Shown piece after piece: positions 26,128 through 34,633 of a DNA stretch of 64,000 nucleotides. Origin of the DNA: Firmicutes bacterium ADurb.Bin146 (GTDB lineage Bacteria; Bacillota; Clostridia; DUPQ01); assembly GCA_002070475.1 (NCBI GenBank), contig MWDI01000022.1, forward strand, positions 62,001 to 126,000. Reading direction: 5' to 3'. The translations under genes and the position numbers were made by a program. A model generated the notes under the pieces. The model was not told the DNA's origin, did not search any database, and was given only the letters and a program-made list of their open reading frames with translations. Each line of letters opens with the position of its first letter. Position 1 is the first letter of the stretch.

Positions 26128-26800
26128 CGGACCATATCCAGGGAAAGATGGGGCTTGTTCAGGATATGTGTTTGAAAACAATGGTAAACTGGCTGTTTTT
26201 GATTTTGGAAGCGGCTGTCTTATAAATTTTCAAAAAAAATATTTAATTGAAGATATATCCTTTGTTGTGCTTACTCATCTTCATTTTGACCATATGTCAG
26301 ATATGCTGGTACTTAGATATGCTCTTCAAGTCAAGAAGAAAAAGCTCGATATATACTTGCCAAAGCAGCCGAAGAATATTGCATCTGTCTTGGAATGTGA
26401 TGAGTTCAATTTATTATACATAGACGAATCTTTGGTTATATCCAGAGATACCTTCACAGTTCGGTTCAAGAGAACAACCCATCCGGTGGAAACATACGCT
26501 GTAAGAGTAAATAATGAATTTGTGTATTCGTCAGATTTAGCTGAACCGGATGACCTTATGGATTTTGCATTAGGTGCTGATACTCTTTTAATTGATTCAG
26601 CATTTCTTACAATACAGAAGGGTGATAAAAAGCTTTACCATCTTAGTGCATCAGAATGCGGTATGTTAGCCAGTAAATTAAATGTAAAAAAAATTATACT
26701 GACACATTTCCCACCAGATTCTGATAAAAGACAATACCAGGAAGAAGCATCTTTATATTTTAAAAATACTGTTACAGCTCAGATCATGCAAGAATGTTGA
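26102..26800 (+). CDS. MBL-fold metallohydrolase (RNase Z-like subgroup)
   Basis: A 232-residue metallo-beta-lactamase-fold protein with the metal motif THLHFDHMSD (His59, His61, Asp63, His64), a downstream His in TTHPVETYAV, Asp in VYSSDLAE and the C-terminal ILTHFPPDSD. Proteins with this small layout resemble RNase Z/ElaC or phosphodiesterase-like hydrolases; no specific substrate can be assigned. ATG 26102 lies inside the end of murG, but GGAGG at 26091-26095 is 6 bases upstream, so the overlap is real and suggests coupling with murG. An imperfect TGTTAA-TT-TTAACA hairpin follows at 26803-26816 and might end the cluster weakly. Confidence 0.85.
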   Translation: MKLTVLGNNGPYPGKDGACSGYVFENNGKLAVFDFGSGCLINFQKKYLIEDISFVVLTHLHFDHMSDMLVLRYALQVKKKKLDIYLPKQPKNIASVLECDEFNLLYIDESLVISRDTFTVRFKRTTHPVETYAVRVNNEFVYSSDLAEPDDLMDFALGADTLLIDSAFLTIQKGDKKLYHLSASECGMLASKLNVKKIILTHFPPDSDKRQYQEEASLYFKNTVTAQIMQEC

Positions 26801-26900
26801 TGTGTTAATTTTAACATTTTATATGATTTTTGTGATAATTAGGTGAAAATGCTTTTAATTGAAATTGTAATGAGCTAATATATTCAAAGAAGGAAAATTT

Positions 26901-27890
26901 ATGATAAAGAAAGCATTTCTTTCCGTATTACTGATAATATTGCTGATTTCTATGGCAGGGTGTATGTCTTTCTTCCCAAAAGAAGATGAGATGTTGATAT
27001 TGCCTGTCCCTTCATACACTGTAGTTGAATATAAGACTATAAATCCTACAAGAGGGGATATAGTAAACTCCATAAGTATTTTAAGCACGGTGATTGCAGA
27101 ATTTGAGAATTTAACAGAGCAGAAATTTTCAGTTAATGGGTATATAGATGAAATATATGTTGTAAATGACCAGTATGTAGAAAAAGGTGATTTATTAGCG
27201 ACTTTAATAGACCCTGAAAATAAAGAGCAGATAGAAGAAGAGTACACAAATGCTTTAAACGAATACATAAATATCCAAAAGCTTTATTCGGAGAAGTCAG
27301 TTTCTGAGTATCAGTTTCGAAAAGCTGAAATAAATTACAATCATGCCAAAGAAAAGTATGATGAGATAATACTGCACATAAATTCAAAGGAGCTTAGGGC
27401 ATCGCAATCCGGATACATTGTTTTTCTCAAAGACATGAAAAAATCTGATCCTATCGGTAAATCAGTACAATTATGCTATATTACCCTCGGACAGAAAAAG
27501 ATGATTAATGGCACAACGACAGCAGTTAATGCAGCTAAAATGCAGGCAGGGAAAAGTGTGATAATCACTTTAAACGATATTCAATACCAAGGGTATGTGC
27601 TAAAATCTGAAGGTACAAATGTCGTTATCGGAATGGATGATATGTCTGGTGTAAGTGTAGGTAATGTAGTGCAGGTTAAAATGGTTATTGATGAAGCCTA
27701 TGATGTGCTGAAGCTTCCAAAAACAGCTGTATCCGTAACAGATGAAAAAACAGGTACAATAAGGGTATTGATGAACAATGTTCCTACTATTATGACAATT
27801 GACTTAGGACTTAGTTCAAGTACTGAAGTGGAAGTGCTTCCAGGACAAGGCGTTGATGAGAATACCATGGTAATAACGGGGATGAATTAG
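26901..27890 (+). CDS. Lipoprotein efflux adaptor, HlyD/MacA-like (adaptor 1)
   Basis: A 329-residue membrane-fusion-type protein. It has a lipoprotein signal with lipobox LISMAGC (Cys21). A biotinyl-lipoyl-like half (FSVNGYIDEIYVVNDQYVEKGDLLATL) and its mate (SGYIVFLKDM) flank a short coiled hairpin (~residues 105-155, rich in E/K/Y with NALNEYINIQKLYSEK). A beta-barrel and the C-terminal membrane-proximal part with LKLPKTAVSVTDEK follow. Such adaptors work with MacB-like ABC transporters in Gram-positives. It stands first in an operon with an FtsX-type permease (1-base gap) and two ATPases. AAGGA precedes ATG 26901; no confident promoter was identified in the 100-base gap. Confidence 0.82.
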   Translation: MIKKAFLSVLLIILLISMAGCMSFFPKEDEMLILPVPSYTVVEYKTINPTRGDIVNSISILSTVIAEFENLTEQKFSVNGYIDEIYVVNDQYVEKGDLLATLIDPENKEQIEEEYTNALNEYINIQKLYSEKSVSEYQFRKAEINYNHAKEKYDEIILHINSKELRASQSGYIVFLKDMKKSDPIGKSVQLCYITLGQKKMINGTTTAVNAAKMQAGKSVIITLNDIQYQGYVLKSEGTNVVIGMDDMSGVSVGNVVQVKMVIDEAYDVLKLPKTAVSVTDEKTGTIRVLMNNVPTIMTIDLGLSSSTEVEVLPGQGVDENTMVITGMN

Positions 27891-27891
27891 T

Positions 27892-30732
27892 ATGCTAAGA
27901 CTCATATTCAGAAAAATATTGAATAATAAATGGATGGTAATATGCCTCATAATAGGATGCACATTTGCTATTGCGGTAGCTGCGGCAATTCCTATGTATA
28001 CTTCTGGGATGTATAATGTCCTATTAGCAAATGAATTCAAAAAAGAACAGGATAAATTTAGTACATTTCCTTTTAAAGCTTCATATAATGCAACTTTTTT
28101 CGGACTTAACAACAATACTTCACAAACAATATTTAATGATCTTGACAACACTTTCTATAATGAATACTTAGCTAATATGCCAGTAAAGAAAGTATTCGAT
28201 TATAAAAACGTAACCACAAAATCCTATTCTATGTTTGATGAACAGAATTATAAGATAAAGCAGCAGAAAATTGATGATGGTGAACAACTATCTTCTAGAA
28301 ATCTTAACGTAAAATCAGATTTTTCCATTACTTCTGCTGCAAATGCGCCTGATATGCTTGATATTATTGGCGGACGTATGTTTCAAACCAGTACAGAGGA
28401 AGGAGTAATTGAAGCTGTTATAACTCAACTTGCAGCTGCCCAGTACCGATTATCAGTTGGTGAATATTATTATATCTATAACAAAATTTTAGATGTAGAT
28501 TTAATCGCAAAAGTAAAAATAGTCGGTATTGTAAAAGTCAATGAATCCTCGTCTTCGTTTTTTACTCTTTCTGATAGGACTCTTCTTGTAGATTTTGATC
28601 AAATGCAAAACATGATAAAAGAGTCCCTAATTACTCTACAGCAAGCAAACTGGTTCGCAGCTTTTGATTATACAACTGTAAGATTAGAATTCAATGAAGA
28701 CATAATCAAGGCTACACAAACTTTAAAAGTATCAGATGGAAATTCAAGCCACATTTTATCAGCCTCAAATAATTACATTACCATTCTTGATAAATATAGT
28801 AATGATACTCTTGTTATGCAGAAGGTATTTCTGCTGCTTATAGTCCCTGTAATATTAATGATTGGAATGTATGTCGTCATGATATCCCAGCTAATGATGG
28901 AAAGGGAAAAATCAGAAATAGCAACGCTCGAAAGCAGAGGTGCAAGCAGAAATCAGATTTTCTTTATTTACTTTGGTCAGGGAGTAGTGTTATCTATTAT
29001 TTCTTTTATTTTTGGGATGTTGCTAGCACGAAACTTATGCCGTCTGCTTGGGGCAGCAAACGGATTCATGGAATTTGTCAACAGAACTGCTATAGAAATA
29101 AAATTTAATGTAATGTCTATAATATATGCTATTATTTGTGCTGTAATATATCTAATAATGATACTTGTTCCTGCATATAAGGCATCTAAATATTCGATTG
29201 TGCAGCATAAGCAGAATATATCCGACGGATCAAAAAAATCATTCTGGCAGATTATTTTCCTTGACTTTATTCTTATCGGTATTTCCTTGTACTTCCTATA
29301 TGACTATGAATCAATGAGCCAATATATACAAAAAGTACAGTCTTCATCAATTGACTTTACGTTGTTTATAGCTGTTACTCTGTTTATTATGGGATTAGGT
29401 CTTTTATTTATAAGGCTATTTCCTTATATTGTGAAATTAATTTTTCTGCTTGCAAAGAAACACTGGAAACCTGCTGCATATACTGCATTTATGCATGTAG
29501 CAAGAGGAGGTAATTATAAGCAGTTTATAATGATTTTTTTAATACTTGCTATAAGTATCGGAATATTTAATGCAAATGCTGGCAGGACATTAAACGAAAA
29601 TTTGGAAGATAACATCAGATATTCTATCGGCGCGGATGCGGCATTTGTACCTGCGACTATAACATATAATGAATCAACTGGGTCTTTTGATTTTATAAAT
29701 AATACTGGTACTGTTCTCGTTTCTAATGCAGAAACATTCTGTAAATCGGATCTTATTAACAACTACAGCGTATACTATTATTACAACACAAAAATCAAAC
29801 CATCAGATGAATCAGTCACTTTTATGGGTATTGAACCATACGAATTCGGCCAAGTTGTTAAGATGAGGAAAGATTTAAATGAAGGTCTTCATATAAACAA
29901 CATTCTGAATACTTTATCCACTTATCCTCAAGGTGTAATAATATCCAGAGCTATTGCTGATGAATATGGTACACAGGAAGGGCAGTATTTTAATTATATA
30001 TATGAGTCAATTACTTCAAATAATGGTGTTGAAGAGAATTTAGTAGTGAATGTACTTGTTGTAGCAGTAGTTGATTACTGGCCGACAATGACAAATGAAC
30101 GCTTTATTATCATGACACGTGACAATTACAGTATAATGAAAGATTTCTCAGATAGAGGCAAAATATTAATTGACAAAAAAGATGGTGCTCTCGATAGTGC
30201 AGTACTTGCTGACATTAAAGGAAAAATGAGTGAAGATGATTCAATTGGAAATATGTCCTTTGTAGATTATGAAGTAACTCAAGCCAAAAAGAATTCAATC
30301 CTAAACGGGATGAATGGTATACTAACACTTGATTTTCTAATATCCATGATAATCTGCTGTGTTGGCTTCATCATTTTCTGGATTATTTCTGTCAGACAGA
30401 GAATTTTACAGTTTGGGATTTTCCGTGCGATGGGAATGAGTAAGAATGAGTTATACAGGATGATATTCTATGAACAGCTCATGATATCTTTTGTATCAAT
30501 TGTCGCGGGAATTCTTATTGGAGGTATCGCAAGCCAGATGTTCGTGCCTCTATTTGAAAGGATGTCGACAATGAGCAATCAGTATGTACCTTTTAGCACC
30601 TACCAGGACGGGATTGATTATATAAGAATATATGTGATAACAGGTTTATCGCTGATTATTGGATTATCAGTGCTACTAAGATTCATATCTAAGCTGAAGA
30701 TAGACCAGGCATTGAAGTTAGGAGAGGATTGA
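27892..30732 (+). CDS. Large FtsX/MacB-type ABC transporter permease
   Basis: A 946-residue permease with two FtsX-like halves. An N-terminal helix (~15-37) is followed by a large extracytoplasmic domain (~40-305). A helix group with VFLLLIVPVILMIGMYVVM and MLLARNLCRLLG follows, then more helices to about residue 560. A second extracytoplasmic domain (~565-815) and three final helices (LDFLISMIICCVGFIIFWI; VSIVAGILIGGIASQMF; YVITGLSLIIGLSVL) complete it. The ERGEIATLESRGASRNQI-like and FGIFRAMGMSKNELYRM segments are typical FtsX-domain coupling motifs. It is expected to pair with the two ATPases that follow. Substrate unknown; export of a peptide, drug or envelope component is plausible for MacB-like systems. 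Confidence 0.88.
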   Translation: MLRLIFRKILNNKWMVICLIIGCTFAIAVAAAIPMYTSGMYNVLLANEFKKEQDKFSTFPFKASYNATFFGLNNNTSQTIFNDLDNTFYNEYLANMPVKKVFDYKNVTTKSYSMFDEQNYKIKQQKIDDGEQLSSRNLNVKSDFSITSAANAPDMLDIIGGRMFQTSTEEGVIEAVITQLAAAQYRLSVGEYYYIYNKILDVDLIAKVKIVGIVKVNESSSSFFTLSDRTLLVDFDQMQNMIKESLITLQQANWFAAFDYTTVRLEFNEDIIKATQTLKVSDGNSSHILSASNNYITILDKYSNDTLVMQKVFLLLIVPVILMIGMYVVMISQLMMEREKSEIATLESRGASRNQIFFIYFGQGVVLSIISFIFGMLLARNLCRLLGAANGFMEFVNRTAIEIKFNVMSIIYAIICAVIYLIMILVPAYKASKYSIVQHKQNISDGSKKSFWQIIFLDFILIGISLYFLYDYESMSQYIQKVQSSSIDFTLFIAVTLFIMGLGLLFIRLFPYIVKLIFLLAKKHWKPAAYTAFMHVARGGNYKQFIMIFLILAISIGIFNANAGRTLNENLEDNIRYSIGADAAFVPATITYNESTGSFDFINNTGTVLVSNAETFCKSDLINNYSVYYYYNTKIKPSDESVTFMGIEPYEFGQVVKMRKDLNEGLHINNILNTLSTYPQGVIISRAIADEYGTQEGQYFNYIYESITSNNGVEENLVVNVLVVAVVDYWPTMTNERFIIMTRDNYSIMKDFSDRGKILIDKKDGALDSAVLADIKGKMSEDDSIGNMSFVDYEVTQAKKNSILNGMNGILTLDFLISMIICCVGFIIFWIISVRQRILQFGIFRAMGMSKNELYRMIFYEQLMISFVSIVAGILIGGIASQMFVPLFERMSTMSNQYVPFSTYQDGIDYIRIYVITGLSLIIGLSVLLRFISKLKIDQALKLGED

Positions 30733-31403
30733 TGACTGCATTACTTGAAGCTGTTAATATCTGCAGAGATTTCAAACAAGGAAGCCAGACAGTACATGCT
30801 CTTGTTGATGTCAATATCTCTATACAGCCTGGCACTCTTACAATGCTAGCAGGACGTTCCGGTTCAGGAAAAACGACTCTTATGAATATAGCAGGCGCAC
30901 TAGACAGGCCTTCTTCAGGAACGATATACTTTCATGATAAGGAAATTTCCTGCCTCAGTGACAATAAACGCGACAATATAAGAAGAAAAAATATGGGCTT
31001 TGTTTTCCAGTCAGTTGCTCTGATTTCAGTTTTGAATGCATATGAAAATGTGGAATTCGGACTCAGGATGGCAGGAGTTGACCTGAAACGCTGGGATGAT
31101 CTGATACGTGAGTCATTAAAATTCGTAGGATTGGAAAAGAGGCTCAAGCATAAACCGCATCAGCTTTCAGGCGGTGAACAGCAGAGGGTCGCAATTGCAA
31201 GAGCGATAGCATCCAGACCTAAATTAGTCTTTGCTGATGAACCTACTGCAGAACTTGATACAAAGACAGGTTTGAAAATAGTCAATCTCTTTCGGCATCT
31301 TGTTGACGAAGAAAAAATGACTATAGTAATGACAACACATGACCCGAGCATGATCGAGCTTGCTGATAATGTCATAAGGCTGGAAGACGGGAGGGTAGTA
31401 TGA
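30732..31403 (+). CDS. ABC transporter ATPase, MacB/LolD type (ATPase 1)
   Basis: A 223-residue nucleotide-binding subunit. Walker A GRSGSGKTT (~41-49), signature LSGGEQQRVAIARA, Walker B LVFADEPTAELD and H-loop TTHD are intact, so it should be an active ATPase. An in-frame TTG lies at 30729, but ATG 30732 overlaps the permease stop (TGATG) and is preceded by GGAGAGG, so it is the likely start. It overlaps ATPase 2 by 4 bases. Confidence 0.93.
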   Translation: MTALLEAVNICRDFKQGSQTVHALVDVNISIQPGTLTMLAGRSGSGKTTLMNIAGALDRPSSGTIYFHDKEISCLSDNKRDNIRRKNMGFVFQSVALISVLNAYENVEFGLRMAGVDLKRWDDLIRESLKFVGLEKRLKHKPHQLSGGEQQRVAIARAIASRPKLVFADEPTAELDTKTGLKIVNLFRHLVDEEKMTIVMTTHDPSMIELADNVIRLEDGRVV

Positions 31404-32431
31404 AATTTGATAAAATCAGAACATTCATAAAATCCCTCAAAATGTCACCAAAAGCATCATCAAAAGTAATAAATGCGAAGAATTTTTACGGTAAAGATGA
31501 TTCGGATATTCCTGGATACAGTTCAGACCATATTATATTCTGTGACGGATTAGTAAAAATATACAAATCAAAAGATACAGAAGTTGTTGCTCTGCAGGGA
31601 TTAGAGCTAGAAATTAAAAAAGGCGAGATGATGGCTATAATAGGCAATAGCGGAAGCGGAAAGTCTACCCTTATGAATTTGATCGGAGGCCTGGACAGCC
31701 CTTCTGCAGGAACTTTAATTGTCGACGGTAAAAATCTGTTAAGGATGAAAAAGCCGGAACTTTTAAGATACAAGAAGGAAAAGGTCGGTTTTGTATGGCA
31801 GAATAACGCGAGGAACCTGATACCATATCTTCCAGCTGTGCATAATGTAGAGATACCGATGATTCTTGCGGGAAGAAAGGATGCGAAGAAGCGTGCTGCT
31901 GAGCTTCTGGAGATTATGGGTCTTAAGGAAAGGATGAATAATCGTCTATCACAGCTATCAGGAGGAGAGCAGCAGAGAGTGGCAATTGCTATTGCAATGG
32001 CAAATAATCCGAAAATCCTGCTTGCAGATGAACCTACTGGAGCAGTTGATACTGCTACTGCAAGTATAATATATAACATATTCAGAAAGCTGAACAAAGA
32101 ATACGGTATTACGATAATTATAGTCACGCATGACAGGGCTGTTGCTAAGAATGTGGATAGAGTCGTTACAATTGTTGACGGAAGGACAGGAAGCGAATAC
32201 ATTAGGAAGAATTCCTACAAGGAACAAATAATGGAACTTGACAGAATGTCAGGTGTGGAAGAATCAGAGACTCATGAAGAAATGATTGTAGTCGACAGGC
32301 AGGGCCGATTAAAAATACCTGAAGAATATCTTGAGCTTGCAAAAATTCCTAATAACAGCAAGGTCAGGCTTAAAATGCAGAATGATAAGATAGTGATTTA
32401 TAGTAAGGACAAAGATGATGAAGAAGATTAA
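31400..32431 (+). CDS. ABC transporter ATPase with N-terminal extension and AbrB-like C-terminal domain (ATPase 2)
   Basis: A 343-residue ATPase with complete motifs: Walker A GNSGSGKST (82-90), signature LSGGEQQRVAIAIA (~186), Walker B ILLADEPTGAVD and H-loop THD (His244). It has an unusual ~45-residue basic N-terminal extension before the ATPase fold. A linker then leads to residues 296-335, MIVVDRQGRLKIPEEY followed by KVRLKMQNDKIVIY. This tail reads like an AbrB/MraZ swapped-hairpin half (V-D-x-x-GR-x-x-IP ... KIVIY). AbrB-like hairpins dimerise, so it may pair ATPases or bind a partner. It overlaps the next adaptor gene by 17 bases. Confidence 0.9.
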   Translation: MKFDKIRTFIKSLKMSPKASSKVINAKNFYGKDDSDIPGYSSDHIIFCDGLVKIYKSKDTEVVALQGLELEIKKGEMMAIIGNSGSGKSTLMNLIGGLDSPSAGTLIVDGKNLLRMKKPELLRYKKEKVGFVWQNNARNLIPYLPAVHNVEIPMILAGRKDAKKRAAELLEIMGLKERMNNRLSQLSGGEQQRVAIAIAMANNPKILLADEPTGAVDTATASIIYNIFRKLNKEYGITIIIVTHDRAVAKNVDRVVTIVDGRTGSEYIRKNSYKEQIMELDRMSGVEESETHEEMIVVDRQGRLKIPEEYLELAKIPNNSKVRLKMQNDKIVIYSKDKDDEED

Positions 32432-33545
32432 AAATAGGATAGTCATTATTATTGTAATAAGCATTTTGCTCTCTCTTCTTTCTGGGTGCACATATTTCTA
32501 TCCTTCGAATGGAAGATATCATGATAGTACTCCTTCCCTTATACAGCAAAAAGAAATCGAACTAAATTTGTGGACCGTAAAAAAAGGGGACATATTTGAA
32601 GCATATGAAGTAGGAGCTGACGGTGATAGTCACTGCATATATGTCAATGACCCTAAAAAGACCACAATAGTAAAAGCAGACATTGAGCCTTCAATCATTA
32701 AGAAAACATATGTTAAAGAAAATGATTACGTAGAAGAAGGCGAAATTTTAATAGAGTATATATATGAGATGGATAAAGATACAGAATTTAAATACAACAT
32801 ATCCAAAAGAAGAGCTGAACTCAGATACGAGAATGCATATATGCAGTATCTGCAGGGAAAGATTTCAAAAGAGATTTTAGATTCCTATAATGCAGCTTAT
32901 GTGTCAGCAAAAAACATGCAAGATGAGTTCTATGCCTTAGAAGAGAAGTACGTACTAAGAGCTCCTTGTAGCGGTTATATTGCAAAAATTGTAGGGGATA
33001 TAATGTCAACTGATTTAAAACAGAATATATCCTTCCATATATGCGAAATGGAGGATGGTTTGATATTATTATATGCTCCTGAAGCTAATGAAATCGCTGC
33101 TTACCCTTTCCTTATTTTTACTGACGGATTAAGAGCAAAACTTTATGACAATGAAGCTGAAAAAGATTATGATGCTTCAGTAAAAATGAGTAACATGACA
33201 TTTAACAAGGAATATTCTGAATATCTCAACGATTTCTATGGAAGCGGTGTGCTGTATATGGTGTTAGAAATTGAAGGGGACAATCTTCCGGATAATATAG
33301 GTTTCAATAAGACTTTCACAGCCTCTTTAATAAAAAGAGAAGCACATGATATTCTGCTTGTTGCTAAATATGCTGTTGATGTATCAAAATCTATCGATTC
33401 AAACGGTTCTTTGGAATATTACGTTTATAAAATGACTTCTGATGAGACGCTTGAGAGGGTTCAGATAAAAGTAGGTGCGGTTTTTGATAACTATTACGAA
33501 GTCAAAGAAGGATTGCTAGAAGGAGACATGGTGCTTATAAAATGA
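32415..33545 (+). CDS. Lipoprotein efflux adaptor, HlyD-like (adaptor 2)
   Basis: A 376-residue protein with a lipoprotein signal (lipobox LLSGC, Cys25). The HlyD-like features are a lipoyl-half segment (TYVKENDYVEEGEILIEYIYE), a coiled hairpin (~130-170) and the second lipoyl half LRAPCSGYIAKIVGDI. A beta-barrel part and a C-terminal LLVAKYAVDVSKS segment follow, the last resembling the L-P-x-x-AV region of adaptors. It differs from adaptor 1 throughout, so it is not a simple tandem duplicate. It overlaps ATPase 2 by 17 bases and adaptor 3 by 4 bases. Confidence 0.78.
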   Translation: MMKKIKNRIVIIIVISILLSLLSGCTYFYPSNGRYHDSTPSLIQQKEIELNLWTVKKGDIFEAYEVGADGDSHCIYVNDPKKTTIVKADIEPSIIKKTYVKENDYVEEGEILIEYIYEMDKDTEFKYNISKRRAELRYENAYMQYLQGKISKEILDSYNAAYVSAKNMQDEFYALEEKYVLRAPCSGYIAKIVGDIMSTDLKQNISFHICEMEDGLILLYAPEANEIAAYPFLIFTDGLRAKLYDNEAEKDYDASVKMSNMTFNKEYSEYLNDFYGSGVLYMVLEIEGDNLPDNIGFNKTFTASLIKREAHDILLVAKYAVDVSKSIDSNGSLEYYVYKMTSDETLERVQIKVGAVFDNYYEVKEGLLEGDMVLIK

Positions 33546-34633
33546 AAACGAAAAGAATAAAACTAAATATCTTATCTTTCATTATAGTTATATGTACGGT
33601 ATTCCTTTCATCATGTTCTCCTGGAATTGACACATATGAAATACCTGTTTTTAATGTTATGGAAGAAAAATTCTCCACTGTTGAAGTAAAAAAACAGGAT
33701 ATTCATGACTGGGATAAGATAAAGCTTTCATTGAAGACAACCAGCGGCACGACATTTTCATTTAATTATCCTGAATATGAAAAATGTACTCTTTACGTGA
33801 GTGAACCTGGTACAGCAGTGAAAAAAGGTGATGTGCTTGGAGTCATAACTGACAAAGATCTTGAATATGACTTAAGGCTCAAACAGGAAGATTTAGAGCT
33901 AAAAGAACTGCTATATGCTGAATTATATAATAAATACCTTGCCACGAATGAAGGGTACTATGAGATGCAACTGGCTTTACTGGATGTTGAACAGGCCCAA
34001 TATAACTATAACAAAGCAGTTGAAAAAATGGATACCCTTAAGTTCAAATCTCCTATTGACGGTATAATTGAGAAGGTCGTTGAAACATACAAGCAGATGA
34101 ACGATTCCTTTAATAATCCATATAAAGTATATACAGTCACTTATACTTATGTTATTGAAAATTATCTTCTGGATATATCTGTTGCAGATGCAGGATCTGA
34201 AGCCTTTCAAAAACTCGGATTAAAAGCAGATGATACATATCAGATATATGACAGCAGCAATAATATTTACAATGTAAGAATTGCCAGAATATATACGACA
34301 AGTTCATATAACTCATATTTGAGAAGAACTGTAAGAAACACAGTTATTACTGTTGAATTCATAAAAGAAGAAGGTATAGATTATGCAAATGTCGTAAAAT
34401 ATGCCTTATATTATAACCTGACTCTAAAACAGCTGAATAATGTTATTGTAATACCGAAAAATCTTGTGACAAAAACATCATCAGGCGAATATTACACCTA
34501 TGTTCTGGAAAATAACAAGAAAACCATTCGTTACCTAACGCTCGGTACGCAGGTATTAAATTCAACATCGTATGTCGTATTATCCGGATTGTCTGAAAAT
34601 GATCTAATTATCACTGGTTCAGTGATGGAATAG
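33542..34633 (+). CDS. Lipoprotein efflux adaptor, HlyD-like (adaptor 3)
   Basis: A 363-residue protein with lipobox FLSSC (Cys25). The lipoyl-like segments (CTLYVSEPGTAVKKGDVLGVITD and KFKSPIDGIIEKVVETYKQ) flank a helical hairpin (~110-165, QEDLELKELLYAELYNKYLA). A tyrosine-rich beta region and a C-terminal VIPKNLVTKTSSGEYYTYV, matching the family's vP-x-x-Av element, follow. It ends in a 23-base convergent overlap with the S41 protease gene on the other strand. It would be the third adaptor of the same transporter. Confidence 0.78.
   Translation: MKTKRIKLNILSFIIVICTVFLSSCSPGIDTYEIPVFNVMEEKFSTVEVKKQDIHDWDKIKLSLKTTSGTTFSFNYPEYEKCTLYVSEPGTAVKKGDVLGVITDKDLEYDLRLKQEDLELKELLYAELYNKYLATNEGYYEMQLALLDVEQAQYNYNKAVEKMDTLKFKSPIDGIIEKVVETYKQMNDSFNNPYKVYTVTYTYVIENYLLDISVADAGSEAFQKLGLKADDTYQIYDSSNNIYNVRIARIYTTSSYNSYLRRTVRNTVITVEFIKEEGIDYANVVKYALYYNLTLKQLNNVIVIPKNLVTKTSSGEYYTYVLENNKKTIRYLTLGTQVLNSTSYVVLSGLSENDLIITGSVME

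Noticed and set aside
31486..32202. Long open frame (238 codons) on the minus strand opposite ATPase 2
   Set aside because: It is fully antisense to a gene with intact ABC motifs, has serine/isoleucine-rich composition and no recognisable domain; it arises from the codon bias of the real gene.
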